A stretch of 64,000 nucleotides of DNA from Picochlorum sp. 'celeri'. Its lineage: Eukaryota; Chlorophyta; Trebouxiophyceae. The stretch lies in the NCBI GenBank assembly GCA_010909725.1, contig JAACMV010000010.1, positions 62,001 to 126,000 of the forward strand, read 5' to 3'. Shown here in pieces: positions 18,701 through 27,972 of this stretch; within the stretch, counting starts at the first letter, position 1, and every line of letters begins with the position of its first letter. The notes under the pieces were generated by a model. The model ran no database searches. It had not been told where the DNA came from and saw only the letters and a program-made list of their open reading frames with translations. Position numbers and translations under genes: made by a program.

Positions 18701-19983
18701 TTGACACACCAATCAAGACATTCGATAGCATCGAGTGTTGATCCCGACCCAGCGGCATTCAAGAATTTGCAGCCAATCAGTTGAATATTCCAATTTATAC
18801 CTGCAACACCAATGCTGTTATCTGTGACAGCTCCAATCACACCAGCACAATGGGTTCCATGGCCATTGCCATCCATGCAATCATTTTGGCCTGTGATTGC
18901 ATTCAACCCTTGCTTCAAAGCCCCTGCAGCCATATTCGCCTCCAAGTCTGCATGATTGTAGTCAATACCTGTATCAATCACACATACAGAGATTGTGTTT
19001 GATCCTTTCTGCGCATCCCATGCTTCTGGAGCCTGGATTTTGCGCATGTTCCATTGTGAGGACCACTCGCTGTCACCTGGGACAACATTTGCCTTCCATA
19101 TTCGATTTGGCTCTGCGTACTCTACCTCTGGACGAGACATAGCTTTCACCAAGGTAGATGCAATGGTTTCATTTTGAGGAACCTTTGCGACAGCAAATGT
19201 TTGACCCAAACCACCGAGCACTTTTTTCACATCTAGATTCAAAGCATAGGGATTTTCTTGTGGCTTCACTTTGACAATAATCTCACCCTTCACGATCGAA
19301 TCATCTTCTTCGTAGTTTGGAGCCATCTCAGGAGGAATGCTTGGACCCTGCAGGGGGGCAGGTGCAGGAATTTCTATCGTAGGCTCTGGTGCAGGGATCT
19401 CTTCTGTAGGCTCTGGTGCAGGGATCTCTACTGTAGGCTCTGGAGCAGGGATCTCTACTGTAGGCTCTGGAGCAGGGATCTCTACTGTAGGCTCTGGAGC
19501 AGGGATCTCTACTGTAGGCTCTGGTGCAGGAATTTCTATCGTAGGCTCCGGTGCAGGGATCTCTTCTGTAGGCTCTGGAGCAGGGATCTCTTCTGTAGGC
19601 TCTGGAGCAGGGATCTCTACTGTAGGCTCTGGTGCAGGGATCTCTACTGTAGGCTCTGGTGCAGGGATCTCTACTGTAGGCTCCGGTGCAGGAATTTCTA
19701 TCGTAGGCTCCGGTGCAGGGATCTCTACTGTAGGCTCCGGTGCAGGAACCTCCACTTCCTGCTCTGGTATAGGAACAGGGACAGGCTGCGCCTCAGGCTC
19801 CGTTGAGGACTGAGGCGATTCCGGAATTTCTACGGATGGACCTCCAGCAACAGGACCCTGTGCAGGTCCTTCAGCTGCCGCAACACCAACACCATTCAAA
19901 GGACATACCCTACGCTTGTCCACACCCAAGCAACAGGCGAGGCATATCAGAATCACCCAGGCTCTGTAAGCCCCACCTAGCAT
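15741..19983 (-). CDS. Secreted subtilase fused to two PPC-like domains, Pro-rich linkers and a C-terminal Cys/Lys domain
   Basis: Two long frames join through a 64-bp intron (17710-17647, GTACGT...GCAG): exon 1 19983-17711, exon 2 17646-15741, giving 1,392 residues. Order: signal peptide (1-20); Pro/Glu repeats (79-210); short propeptide (about 225-300); S8 domain (about 305-598) with Asp337, His375, Asn469 and Ser537; Pro-rich hinge; PPC-like domain 1 (about 620-776); Pro linker; PPC-like domain 2 (about 797-944); PPN and NPPVV repeats; acidic Thr/Pro/Glu stretch; a Cys-containing helical region (about 1090-1215); polyPro; and a 151-residue Lys/Cys-rich domain (1242-1392). Both PPC-like domains carry C-x-C-x-x-N-D-D-G-C-G. 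The protein is likely extracellular, in the wall or matrix, self-cleaving or processing. Splice continuity is strong because the domain 1 ending (VLVPWSR-FTSSGEVKVGIK) mirrors domain 2. Confidence 0.88.
16895..17085 (-). repeat. Pro-Val and Pro-Asn coding repeats in the fusion protein
   Basis: Tandem 15-bp units encode about ten NPPVV/NPPAV copies, beside PPPPN units. The DNA repeats GGTGGATTTACTACT with few changes. It is a coding minisatellite inside a Pro-rich linker, prone to length change. The opposite strand is also open but is only a shadow of the repeat. Confidence 0.85.
19354..19749 (-). repeat. 27-bp coding minisatellite, about 15 units
   Basis: Near-identical 27-bp units encode [VIE]EIPAPEPT at residues about 79-210 of the subtilase fusion. 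The first residue of each unit varies among Val, Ile and Glu; the rest is almost constant. The repeat forms an acidic, proline-rich stalk between signal peptide and propeptide. The opposite strand shows a 158-codon open frame, explained by the repeat. Confidence 0.92.
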
Positions 19984-20447
19984 TCTCCCCGCAGGTAAAC
20001 TAATTCAAAATAATAATTCTATTGGTTGAATTTCGTAACTACTTGAGATTCCGACGAATACACACTCCCAGCCGTGTCAACGTCGGCAGGGAGGGACCCG
20101 CGGTTTCGACGTGTTCAAAAAATATGTGCATGGGGATACCCGTTATCTCAAGGTAAGCTTTAAATAATACATGAAAAAGTAAAATTTCCAATCTTTCTCC
20201 AATATGAAGCGTCGACACCGTATGATTTGATCGAAGCAGCAGCAGCAAGTGATCACCAGTTTAGAGATCTCTAGAGATCTGTCGCAATGCACTGACACGT
20301 CCAGAGTGAATGTACCCAGAGCGTCATTATCAAATAATTCATTAGCAAATAATAATGTGTGCCATTCTGATCTTGTAATGAGTACCTGGGAGAGAAAGCA
20401 TGCAACGCATGTGACTGCTTTGATTTGAACGAATACATGAAGCCACG
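19984..20447. other. Divergent intergenic region, subtilase fusion / METTL21-like gene
   Basis: 464 bp holding both promoters. It includes overlapping palindromes around 20265-20282 (AGAGATCTCT followed by a second AGATCT). No gene or RNA was recognised. Confidence 0.5.
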
Positions 20448-21197
20448 ATGGACTGCAATGAATCTAATAAAAAGAATAAAAAATACATTCAATCTTATTT
20501 CGGGCAGGATCGCTTCAATTCGAGTGAGAGCAGGGAGGTGACTGTTGACATGTTTGGGTCACAGATTGTTCTACGACAGGACCCCTGTAGCCGCAATCTG
20601 GGGACGACGGTGTGGGATGCATCAATCGTGCTAGCCAAATATGTAGAGAAGAATTTCTCTGGCAAATCTCGGGTGAAGGGGAAGACGGTTGTCGAACTGG
20701 GCGCTGGTGTCTCTGGGCTGGTTGGCATGAGTTTTGCTCTTCAAGGAGCTCACGTCACAGTGACCGACATTACCGATGCAGTGCTGGACACACTACGCCA
20801 TAACGTTGAGTATAATCTATCTCCTGCCACGCTTCGATTGAACCAATCGCAGATGGCAGCTGCTGTAGGTCAAGTCAATGTAGTTGAACTTGACTGGTCC
20901 ATCCCAAGCCACTTTGAAAGGGTTTCGCCTCCAGTGGACTACATCGTCGCTGCTGACTGTGTTTATAATGAGGATAGTGTATCTATGTTCTTAGACGCCG
21001 TGCAGGCATTGTTTGGGCCACGGAGCATTGGTCTTGTGTGCAACGAATTCAGAAGTGAATCAGTGCATGCAGAGTTCATGAGCAAGTTTAGTAAGCACTT
21101 CTCCATGAAAAAGGTGCCTTCCTCAAAAATGGATAAACAATACATTCATCCATTAATACACATTTACATATTGAAACGACTGAAAACAGCTGTGTAA
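20448..21197 (+). CDS. METTL21-like protein lysine methyltransferase
   Basis: SAM-dependent methyltransferase of 249 residues, family 16 (METTL21/VCP-KMT type). It shows the pre-core motif GTTVWDASIVLAKY, motif I VVELGAGVSGLVG, motif post-I VTVTDITDAVLDTL, ELDWS, and the family-defining DYIVAADCVYNED in place of D-x-x-Y. These enzymes methylate lysines on chaperones, elongation factors or VCP; the target here is unknown. The stop codon is embedded in TGTAA (GTG TAA), likely also the poly(A) signal, and the convergent qRRM gene ends 2 bp later. Confidence 0.88.
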   Translation: MDCNESNKKNKKYIQSYFGQDRFNSSESREVTVDMFGSQIVLRQDPCSRNLGTTVWDASIVLAKYVEKNFSGKSRVKGKTVVELGAGVSGLVGMSFALQGAHVTVTDITDAVLDTLRHNVEYNLSPATLRLNQSQMAAAVGQVNVVELDWSIPSHFERVSPPVDYIVAADCVYNEDSVSMFLDAVQALFGPRSIGLVCNEFRSESVHAEFMSKFSKHFSMKKVPSSKMDKQYIHPLIHIYILKRLKTAV

Positions 21198-21199
21198 TA

Positions 21200-22273
21200 T
21201 CATGAATGCTCCACTGGCAGAAAGCGAGCCCTATCATCCTCAGTCGCAGGGAAAATTTCAATGTATCTGTTCCCCATTGACTGTTTATGTTTCTTCAATG
21301 CTTTATTTGCTATATCAATGGATTCAAACTCGACAAATGCCATCCCAGTTGGCCTTTTGTCCGGCCCTGTTGCAATTAAAACCTTGTCCAGAGGAGGGAG
21401 GCTAGGAATCTCTAAAGATGGATCATCAAAGAACTCCAGCACCCTCTCAGGACCAGCACTGAATGGGAGACCACGCAGCTTTACTATTGGCGTCGTTGCA
21501 GGCTCTACGGGAGTATCTTTCTGCTGCCTAGACCCCCTCCGGCTGACAGGAGATCTGGACCTGCTCCTCCCTCCTCGCTGCTGTTGCTGCTGCTGCTGCG
21601 AGCTAGCCCGTACCATTCTGCCATCAGAATACACATCAATAATGGACCTATAGTAATCCATCTTCTTCGCCTCATACACCTCGACATATCGCGTCCCCAT
21701 GTATGCCTTGTTCTTTCTCAGGGCAATATCCATCTCTGCAGGGTGGGTCAGCACAGCATACGCCTCCCCACTGGGTCTGCCATTCCTCATCCCAATGACC
21801 ACATCCAAAGGCTCCACACCCTACATCAAACCACATACATGATGAGATATCTCGGTCATGCTGCTCCAAGTGCACACACAGTCCGAAATCAAGACCACTG
21901 TTCACCCCCAGAAGGAACGTGTTGAAAAAGGCAAACTTGTACTACCAGAACGAATAATACCCACCAGAAACAATCCAATTTCATAATCCTTCACCCCAAA
22001 TGGTAATCCCTTGAGTTTAATAACACAGAAACGAGCTCCTGGCCCTCCCGGTGGTGCACCATAGGCTGGCATTCCCATGCCTCCCATTGCGTGAGGTGGT
22101 GGTCCTCCTCCTGGATACCCTCCTCCTCTTCCAGCTGGGTGCCTCATGTGAGTATCATATGGCGCTGGTCCTCCTCCGTACCGTGAATCATGCCTTGCTG
22201 CCCCAACAGGTGCTGTTTGCGAAGGAAATCTCGGGTGAGGTGGACCTCCAATCGAGCCTCCTCCTGGCCGCAT
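21200..22273 (-). CDS. qRRM RNA-binding protein (hnRNP F/H, GRSF1, ESRP type)
   Basis: Protein of 309 residues from exons 22273-21965 and 21820-21200, joined over a 144-bp intron. A Gly/Pro/Arg-rich N-terminal region precedes two quasi-RRMs: the first starts VIKLKGLPFGVKDYEIGLFL and continues across the splice into GVEPLDVVIGMRNGRPSGEAYAVL; the second starts IVKLRGLPFSAG and ends RYIEIFPAT. RLPxGLPF-type RNP2 and GxAxVxF-type RNP1 motifs lacking aromatics mark qRRMs, which bind G-tracts in splicing control. A Gln run and an RS-like stretch lie between the domains. It converges with METTL21 with a 2-bp gap. Confidence 0.88.
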
Positions 22274-22484
22274 ATCTACTACTCTGACGAACAACAACAA
22301 ATTCAATTTAATGATACTGTATCATCAGCAAAGCACACGGTACACTACAAGAAAGATACAAATAAACTTCCCTAATCAAAACATTAAATAAAATATCCTT
22401 GTTTGATGCTGCTCATTGTCGCAAACACCGCCAGTCTAAGAATATTCAGATACATACATACAAAATTAAGAATAAAGGCATACA

Positions 22485-23270
22485 ATGACCATGGCAAATG
22501 CCGTGAGAACGCGAGTGGCACATGCGATTGCCTCTGCCTGTCAGCGACAGCAAAGAAGGGGTGCGGTGCAGTATTTTCGCGGGAATTCAAAGAGAAAATC
22601 AGTCATGGCGAATGCGAGGGGTGCGAGACGAGCATTGCAAGAATTGCTGGATGCCAAGGGGGAGAATGAGGAGGAGGAGGAACAGCTTACTGGTCCAGTC
22701 TTGAAAGACTCTGTGCAATGGACGAGCCCATTGTCCATTGTCAAGTATCCGGATCCAGTGCTACGTGCTCCAAATGCTATAATAGACTGCTTTGATGATA
22801 ATTTACGGCGATTGGCGGAGGAGATGTTTGAGATCATGTACGATGATGATGGAGTTGGGTTGGCTGCCCCCCAGGTGGGGGTGAATGTGAGGATGATGGT
22901 GTTCAATGAGACTGGAGAGAAGGATCGAAAAGATGCCGAGGTGGTGCTTGTGAATCCGAGGATTATTAGCTCTAGTAAAGATAAAAAGGTGTTTGAAGAA
23001 GGATGCTTATCATTCCCCAAGATTTATGGAGATGTTGTGAGGCCTGGCAAGGTGCGAGTGAAAGCACAGGATCTGTCTGGGAAATCCTTCTTTATGAACA
23101 TTGATAAATTTCCGGCTCGAATATTCCAGCATGAGTACGACCATTTACAAGGAACATTATTTTGTGATCGAATGGGATCGGAGGTGTTGGATTCTGTGAG
23201 GCATGAACTTGTGCAACTCGAGGAGGATTACATTCAAAAAAATCCACAGGCTATAATTCAACGAATCTAG
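22485..23270 (+). CDS. Peptide deformylase, organellar (PDF1B-like)
   Basis: Removes the N-formyl group from nascent organelle-made proteins. Protein of 261 residues. All three catalytic motifs are intact: GVGLAAPQVG (motif 1), EGCLSFP (motif 2, metal-binding Cys) and QHEYDHLQG (motif 3, H-E-x-D-H). The first about 60 residues are basic and poor in acids with many Ala, Arg and Gln, consistent with a chloroplast and/or mitochondrial transit peptide. The EGCLSFP form (rather than EGCLSVP variants) fits the PDF1B/bacterial type. It is divergent from the qRRM gene across 211 bp. Confidence 0.95.
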   Translation: MTMANAVRTRVAHAIASACQRQQRRGAVQYFRGNSKRKSVMANARGARRALQELLDAKGENEEEEEQLTGPVLKDSVQWTSPLSIVKYPDPVLRAPNAIIDCFDDNLRRLAEEMFEIMYDDDGVGLAAPQVGVNVRMMVFNETGEKDRKDAEVVLVNPRIISSSKDKKVFEEGCLSFPKIYGDVVRPGKVRVKAQDLSGKSFFMNIDKFPARIFQHEYDHLQGTLFCDRMGSEVLDSVRHELVQLEEDYIQKNPQAIIQRI

Positions 23271-23402
23271 TGCAGATACTGTAGACCATTATTCTTGTTA
23301 TTATTCTGACGAAGCTCATCTCATCAATTGAATCGTGTCCATCTATTCGCCCGTAAGGGGCTCAAGCTTGCTGGGTAGGAAAAAAATTAAAAAAAAAACT
23401 TC

Positions 23403-24398
23403 TCAGACAGCAGAACTGTCCGTCACAAGTTCATCCAATTTTTCAGTACTCTGCTTTGCATTGCCTCCTGTTTCTCTTGCAATACCAGTTGATGGAGTTG
23501 CCGCAGTCTTTTGCAACACATTCCACGTTTGCAGCGCTGTCTTTGCCCTCTCAATCGCAGATGCTGTCTCTATGGGGTACAGATCTTCCTCCACATCTTC
23601 GCTGGCCAGATCCACCATGCCCTTCTTATTCGCCAAAATCAACGAAGAAACATTCGTTGGAAGCACGGGATCCATCCCTAAATCCTTCGATATAGACAAG
23701 GCAACCTCCTCTGCTTTGCTCAGTATATTGCATGCCATCCCAACAGAACAAAATGGTTGCCGTAACAAATCCTTCAGATGCGGCGCATTCACTGTCAACC
23801 CTGTCCTTTTATAATGCTTTTTTAATATCTTCACAAGACCCGTATACGCCAGCATAGACCAATGCAACAGCATCACCAAATTACCATGGAAGTCAACCAA
23901 GTCTGAATACAATGCAATCTTGTCTTCCTTTGTTGAACAGGCACTCATCTTCTCCTCAATATTACCCCACGCAATAATAAAGTCCTCCTCCTTCTCAATA
24001 TACTTTTCATTCAAATCCATCACATCGGACGTGATCGCTGCAATAAAACGAGCCTCCATGTTCTCCATGGCTGCATTCGCATCATCCTCTGCAGCTCGTG
24101 TCTTCTTTGCCCCCTTCTCCTCTTCTTCCCCATCAGCTGCCGGGTGCTGCTTTCGCTTCCCCTCCATCTGACCCTCTTCATCATCAAGTATTTGACTATA
24201 CTGCAGCTTGCCTGCATTGTTCGGCGACGTCGACGGAGTAGCCACGTCCACTCCAGAACCCCGTGGCCCGGCGCCACTCCCCTGAGTCGCATCAGAGAAC
24301 CTCTTCAGCGACTTTTTGAGATGCTTGTATTTTTTAAACAAATCCTCCGTATCAGGAAGGATGTCTAATCCCTCCCGAAGCACGCTTGCAAACTTCAT
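23403..24398 (-). CDS. Stand-alone SPX-domain protein (phosphate sensing)
   Basis: Protein of 331 residues starting at ATG 24398 with MKFASVLREGLD, the classic SPX start. The N-terminal helical hairpin, then an acidic low-complexity insert with a basic nuclear-type stretch (GKRKQ, GAKKTR), then the SPX core: FHGNLVMLLHWSMLAYTGLVKILKKHYKRTG, which holds the lysine cluster that binds inositol pyrophosphates. No transporter, RING or MFS domain follows, so it resembles plant SPX1-4 regulators that bind phosphate-response factors when phosphate is ample. About 85 residues after the SPX core are poorly conserved. It is divergent from SmG. Confidence 0.88.
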   Translation of the reverse strand: MKFASVLREGLDILPDTEDLFKKYKHLKKSLKRFSDATQGSGAGPRGSGVDVATPSTSPNNAGKLQYSQILDDEEGQMEGKRKQHPAADGEEEEKGAKKTRAAEDDANAAMENMEARFIAAITSDVMDLNEKYIEKEEDFIIAWGNIEEKMSACSTKEDKIALYSDLVDFHGNLVMLLHWSMLAYTGLVKILKKHYKRTGLTVNAPHLKDLLRQPFCSVGMACNILSKAEEVALSISKDLGMDPVLPTNVSSLILANKKGMVDLASEDVEEDLYPIETASAIERAKTALQTWNVLQKTAATPSTGIARETGGNAKQSTEKLDELVTDSSAV

Positions 24399-24741
24399 GC
24401 GTGCTGCGTCCGGATATTCCGACAACTGCACAGGTACTCGGACTTCCCTTGTTCTCCACACGACTACTACACTATTCAATATGTTCAAAGACTGGCATCT
24501 GTGGGCGTGGCAATTGCTCTGTATGGGCCGAGAAGGTAAAAAAGACGCATGCTCTCCGTAATACGATAGAATAAATACAAATCGGTGCATGGTGAATCTG
24601 TCGCTGATTTGTGATACCATCATTCATGAAAAAATAGTATCTATAAAAATAAGTAGTGGTGAAGGTTGCATAGACATCAGGGAACCATTACCGTGTAGTT
24701 AAGAATCTTTACGGCAGATTTTTGCTGAATAGCTCTCCATC
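24399..24741. other. Divergent intergenic region, SPX protein / SmG
   Basis: 343 bp between two divergent starts; it must hold both promoters. The SPX frame stays open upstream of its ATG to 24623, but that stretch lacks SPX similarity. No other gene was recognised. Confidence 0.5.
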
Positions 24742-25032
24742 ATGGTATGTATGGTCATGATTAGACTCTATAATACATTAATAATCTTACTGCTCTATAT
24801 TCAGGTCAAAGTACTGCCTCCAGAGTTGAAGAATTTTATGGACAAGAAGATTTCAGTCAAGATGAATGGGAATAGGCACGTGACAGGGGTTCTCCGCGGG
24901 TATGATACGTTTGCAAATATTTGCTTGGACAATACTATAGATGAGAAGGGAAAGGTGGAGCTGGGGATGGTGATGGTGCGGGGGAATTCAATTATTACCA
25001 TGGAGGCCTTGGAGGCACTTGGAGATGACTAA
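24742..25032 (+). CDS. Small nuclear ribonucleoprotein G (SmG)
   Basis: Core Sm-ring subunit of spliceosomal snRNPs, 76 residues after splicing. Sm1 motif (KKISVKMNGNRHVTGVLRGYDTFANICLD) and Sm2 motif (GMVMVRGNSIITME) are complete and specific for SmG, as is the start VKVLPPELKNFMDKK. The first coding exon is just the ATG (24742-24744); a 60-bp intron (24745-24804, GTATGT...TCAG) follows, then exon 2 24805-25032. The intron is a multiple of three without a stop, so unspliced RNA could encode a form with 20 extra hydrophobic residues. Two TGTAA signals follow at 25041 and 25052. Confidence 0.93.
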   Translation: MVCMVMIRLYNTLIILLLYIQVKVLPPELKNFMDKKISVKMNGNRHVTGVLRGYDTFANICLDNTIDEKGKVELGMVMVRGNSIITMEALEALGDD

Positions 25033-25040
25033 AATACACA

Positions 25041-25056
25041 TGTAATACACATGTAA
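25041..25056 (+). terminator. Double TGTAA poly(A) signals after SmG
   Basis: TGTAA at 25041-25045 and 25052-25056, about 10-25 bp after the SmG stop. TGTAA is the known poly(A) signal in chlorophyte green algae. The convergent eIF2B gene ends at 25075, so the two 3' ends lie very close. Confidence 0.6.
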
Positions 25057-25074
25057 TACAGTAAGAATTGTATT

Positions 25075-27634
25075 TTATTCTTCTTCTGACTCTTCTTCTT
25101 CTTCCGAGTCTTCTTCTTCGGCTTCTTCGAGCCACTGTAGAAATGGTGCTGCGAGATGGAGGAATTTCTTCTCGTGTTCGCTTGCCAACTCCTTTTCCTC
25201 TGCCCAGGCCAGAAAGGCCTGTTCCGTGATGACGTCTAATTCGTACATGATCTTCAAGAGTTGCGGGAAAATTTCGGCAAAGAATTTTCCTTTCTCTCCA
25301 CTTGTTTCGAAATCGCCCTCCTCATTGCAGAACTCTTCCAATGTGAGGAGAACCTCGACTTGGTCATCTTCATTCTTTAGAAACTTTTGGAGCAGGGATG
25401 CCCATCGTTGCATTGTTCCCAATGCTTTTTTCAACAATTCCAACTTGCCCTCTTTCGTGGAAGTCGGTTCTTCACTGGAATACAGCGACTTGTATTCGTC
25501 AATGACAAAAGGAGGAGCTGGGAGGCAGAGGCCAAGGGCTGTTGTCATGATGAAGCGGGCACAATCAGCAAAGGTCTTGTCTTCAGCAATTTTCAGGCCG
25601 TTGAGTTCAATGACGACGTTTTCCTGTGAGATGTTTTCTTTAATACATCTCAAGAATGTTTCTGCTACCTCCTCTTTGAAATGATGATCCTCCATCATTT
25701 CCATGGCATCATCATTTGCGTCAGAGTCGCTGGAGGACTCTTGGGCACGTCCACAAGCCAGGAGGTTGTCTTCCTCCATGACAAATGTATGCGATACCCA
25801 CTTGCTCTCCTCCAGGGTGAGGGCTTCAATATCATATGCTAGAGATCTTCCTGCGGCAGATATTTGATTTCCACTGGTGTGTGCCCTCCAGATGTATCCT
25901 GCTCCCATTTGCCCCACAACTGGGGTAAAATCCATGTCTGCCTCTGGAACACCACCATTCGCCAGTGCCATGGCAGCACTTCGAGCAGCAGGAGTGACTG
26001 CATTTTCCATACCATCTTCGGAGTAACCTCCGGCACTGAACCCCCCTGGAGAAGTTCCCAGGGAATACTCATCCTCATCACTGCCACTAATCACCTGCCC
26101 TCCCTCGACAGGCTTGGCCAGAGACAGTCTCGAATCTGAATCCACCGTCACATCATGGTCAATCACAACATTATATGAGAGAATGCAATTCGGCTTGATG
26201 GAAGCATTTTGCTTCACGGCAACTCCATCACAGAGCATGCTCTCTTCGACACGGACTCCAGAGTCAATCCTAACATCATCTCCAATAATACTACCGATAA
26301 TAACCGCGTTTTGTCCGATGCGACAATTCTTGCCGATAACACTATCTCGTATAATAGCAGCTGGGCCAACAACGGTTCCACACCCAATGCACACAGAATG
26401 CTGTATGGTTGCAGTCCTTGCAATAGACACACAATCATCAATGTACACCTTGCCTTTCGAATACGAATACTGCGTTTCAGGGGGACCCCAGCGCTGCTGA
26501 GCCAATCCACCACCATCCATCATTCGGTTGTCTTGTTTGAATAAGTTCGCATCCGGGACAAAGGGATACGTCCATCGAGAAAGAATGTCCTTTGTCACAG
26601 CAGCATAGCATCTGAAGGATCGAACCCTTGTCGCATATTTATCAGAAACTTCGTGCAAATATAATTTATTGCCTAATTCTTCTTCACTCAAAACACCAGT
26701 CACAAAATCTTTTCTCACATTTTGGTAATCAAAGTTGTCCGAAAACAGCATGAGAACATCAGGTGAACATATGTAAATCCCTGTATCAATCAAGTCATTC
26801 CTCAAGGTGATTTCATCTCTTCCGCCAAACAGCGACAAATCTAGGTGTATGTCTGTATTCTTTGCATCGTCATAATTAAAAACATCATGATCCCGCTTTT
26901 CTTCAAATCGAAGCAAACGCTTTGTGGAGGCATCCATGACTGTCAAAGCTCCCAGATCACCCAGCCTCAATCTATGATCCGAGTACATGCCTCCTTTCAA
27001 AACCATTGTCATGATGGCAGATTTATCAGTCTTTCTTCTCGATTTATGCTCGTTCAGAGCTTTTCCCAAATTGATATTCGTGATCACATCCCCAGACACG
27101 AGCACAAAATCTGATGTCAACACATCCTTATGGTCCAACATTCGCATAGCATCCCCCACCGACATGCAATCAGACGACACAATAACGTGGATTGACACAT
27201 TCCGGCGCTGCAGCCACCCAACCCGATTCAAATGATTCTCAATTTGATGTGCATGCGCACAGCAAAGAATATAAATTTCCTCCATCCCATTCATGACCAA
27301 CCATTCCAGAGTGTAATCAATCATGGGCGTGTTCACAAGGGGCAACAAAACCTTTGCAGTCTCGATCGTCACAGGTTGAAAATGCTGCACGCAGATACAC
27401 TCGGTAGAATGAGCCACTACAAATCTCTCAGGTACCTTGAAGATTGGTTTTTCCCAAACCTTGCGCCTCCGTCGCGCGTAGGTGTCTCATATCCTCAAAT
27501 TCACACATAAGTGCAGACCAAAACCTCTATCCCCGCTTTCCTTAAGAAACGAAACGCCATCGTACCTTTGTAAAGCTGTCTGCCAACACAACGGCTGTCA
27601 GCCGTTCTTTCGTCTCGGCTTTATTCGGAGCCAT
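25075..27634 (-). CDS. Translation initiation factor eIF2B subunit epsilon
   Basis: Catalytic subunit of the guanine exchange factor for eIF2. Protein of 792 residues. Exon 1 is 27634-27566 (ending LTAVVLADSFTK), intron 27565-27385 (181 bp), exon 2 27384-25075. The splice restores the family sequence SFTK-HFQPVTIETAKVLLPLVN. Domains: nucleotidyltransferase-like (1 to about 250), hexapeptide beta-helix (about 345-440, with IGCGTVVGPAAIIRDSVIG), a linker, then the W2/HEAT domain (about 640-780) ending in the acidic-aromatic block WLEEAEEEDSEEE that contacts eIF2. The final acidic tail is long but typical. Confidence 0.94.
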
Positions 27635-27972
27635 TTTACCCTTATATTAGCAAATTATCATACTGCATTGCCACGAAGGCGAGTATCCACGATCACTCTA
27701 CTGAGTAACATTTGCATTTTTAATAGTCTAATTATGGCCTACATGAATCCATCCTTTGGATTCGCTCCCGGTACGATTTACTGATTTAAGAATCCATATG
27801 TTTCATATGAATCTAGTGCTGTACTCAGAGTGAAATCAATCGACGGGATCAGAGTGAAGGGAAGTTTTTGAAAAATTCAAAATTCAAAAAATACGTTCTG
27901 TGACGGACACATTGCTTTTATTTGAGGAATCGCCATATTGTCGCTACTTTGAATACAGAATTAGTGAATAAA
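27635..27972. other. Divergent intergenic region, eIF2B-epsilon / POLE3
   Basis: 338 bp with both promoters. It contains CATATG-TTT-CATATG near 27796-27811 and an AT-rich block before the POLE3 start. No gene was recognised. Confidence 0.5.

Noticed and set aside
19354..19749. CRISPR array
   Set aside because: Units are contiguous without spacers, lie in frame inside a protein, and the context is eukaryotic.
19258..19813. Plus-strand 158-182 codon open frames with Gly/Ser/Ala or Arg/Cys repeats
   Set aside because: They are antisense readings of the coding minisatellite, with no independent start context or domain.
15741..19983. Calling the fusion and the 61-kb protein pherophorins (DUF3707) because of their polyproline hinges
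   Set aside because: The beta domains carry N-D-D-[GS]-C-G and a paired-aromatic strand as in PPC domains, and lack the pherophorin Cys layout.
24399..24623. 75-residue N-terminal extension of the SPX protein
   Set aside because: SPX domains start at the MKFASVL-type Met, and the extension looks like random translation.
24742..24804. Treating the SmG upstream stretch as a signal peptide
   Set aside because: The family start VKVLPPELK follows a clean GTATGT...TCAG intron, so the hydrophobic stretch is probably intronic.
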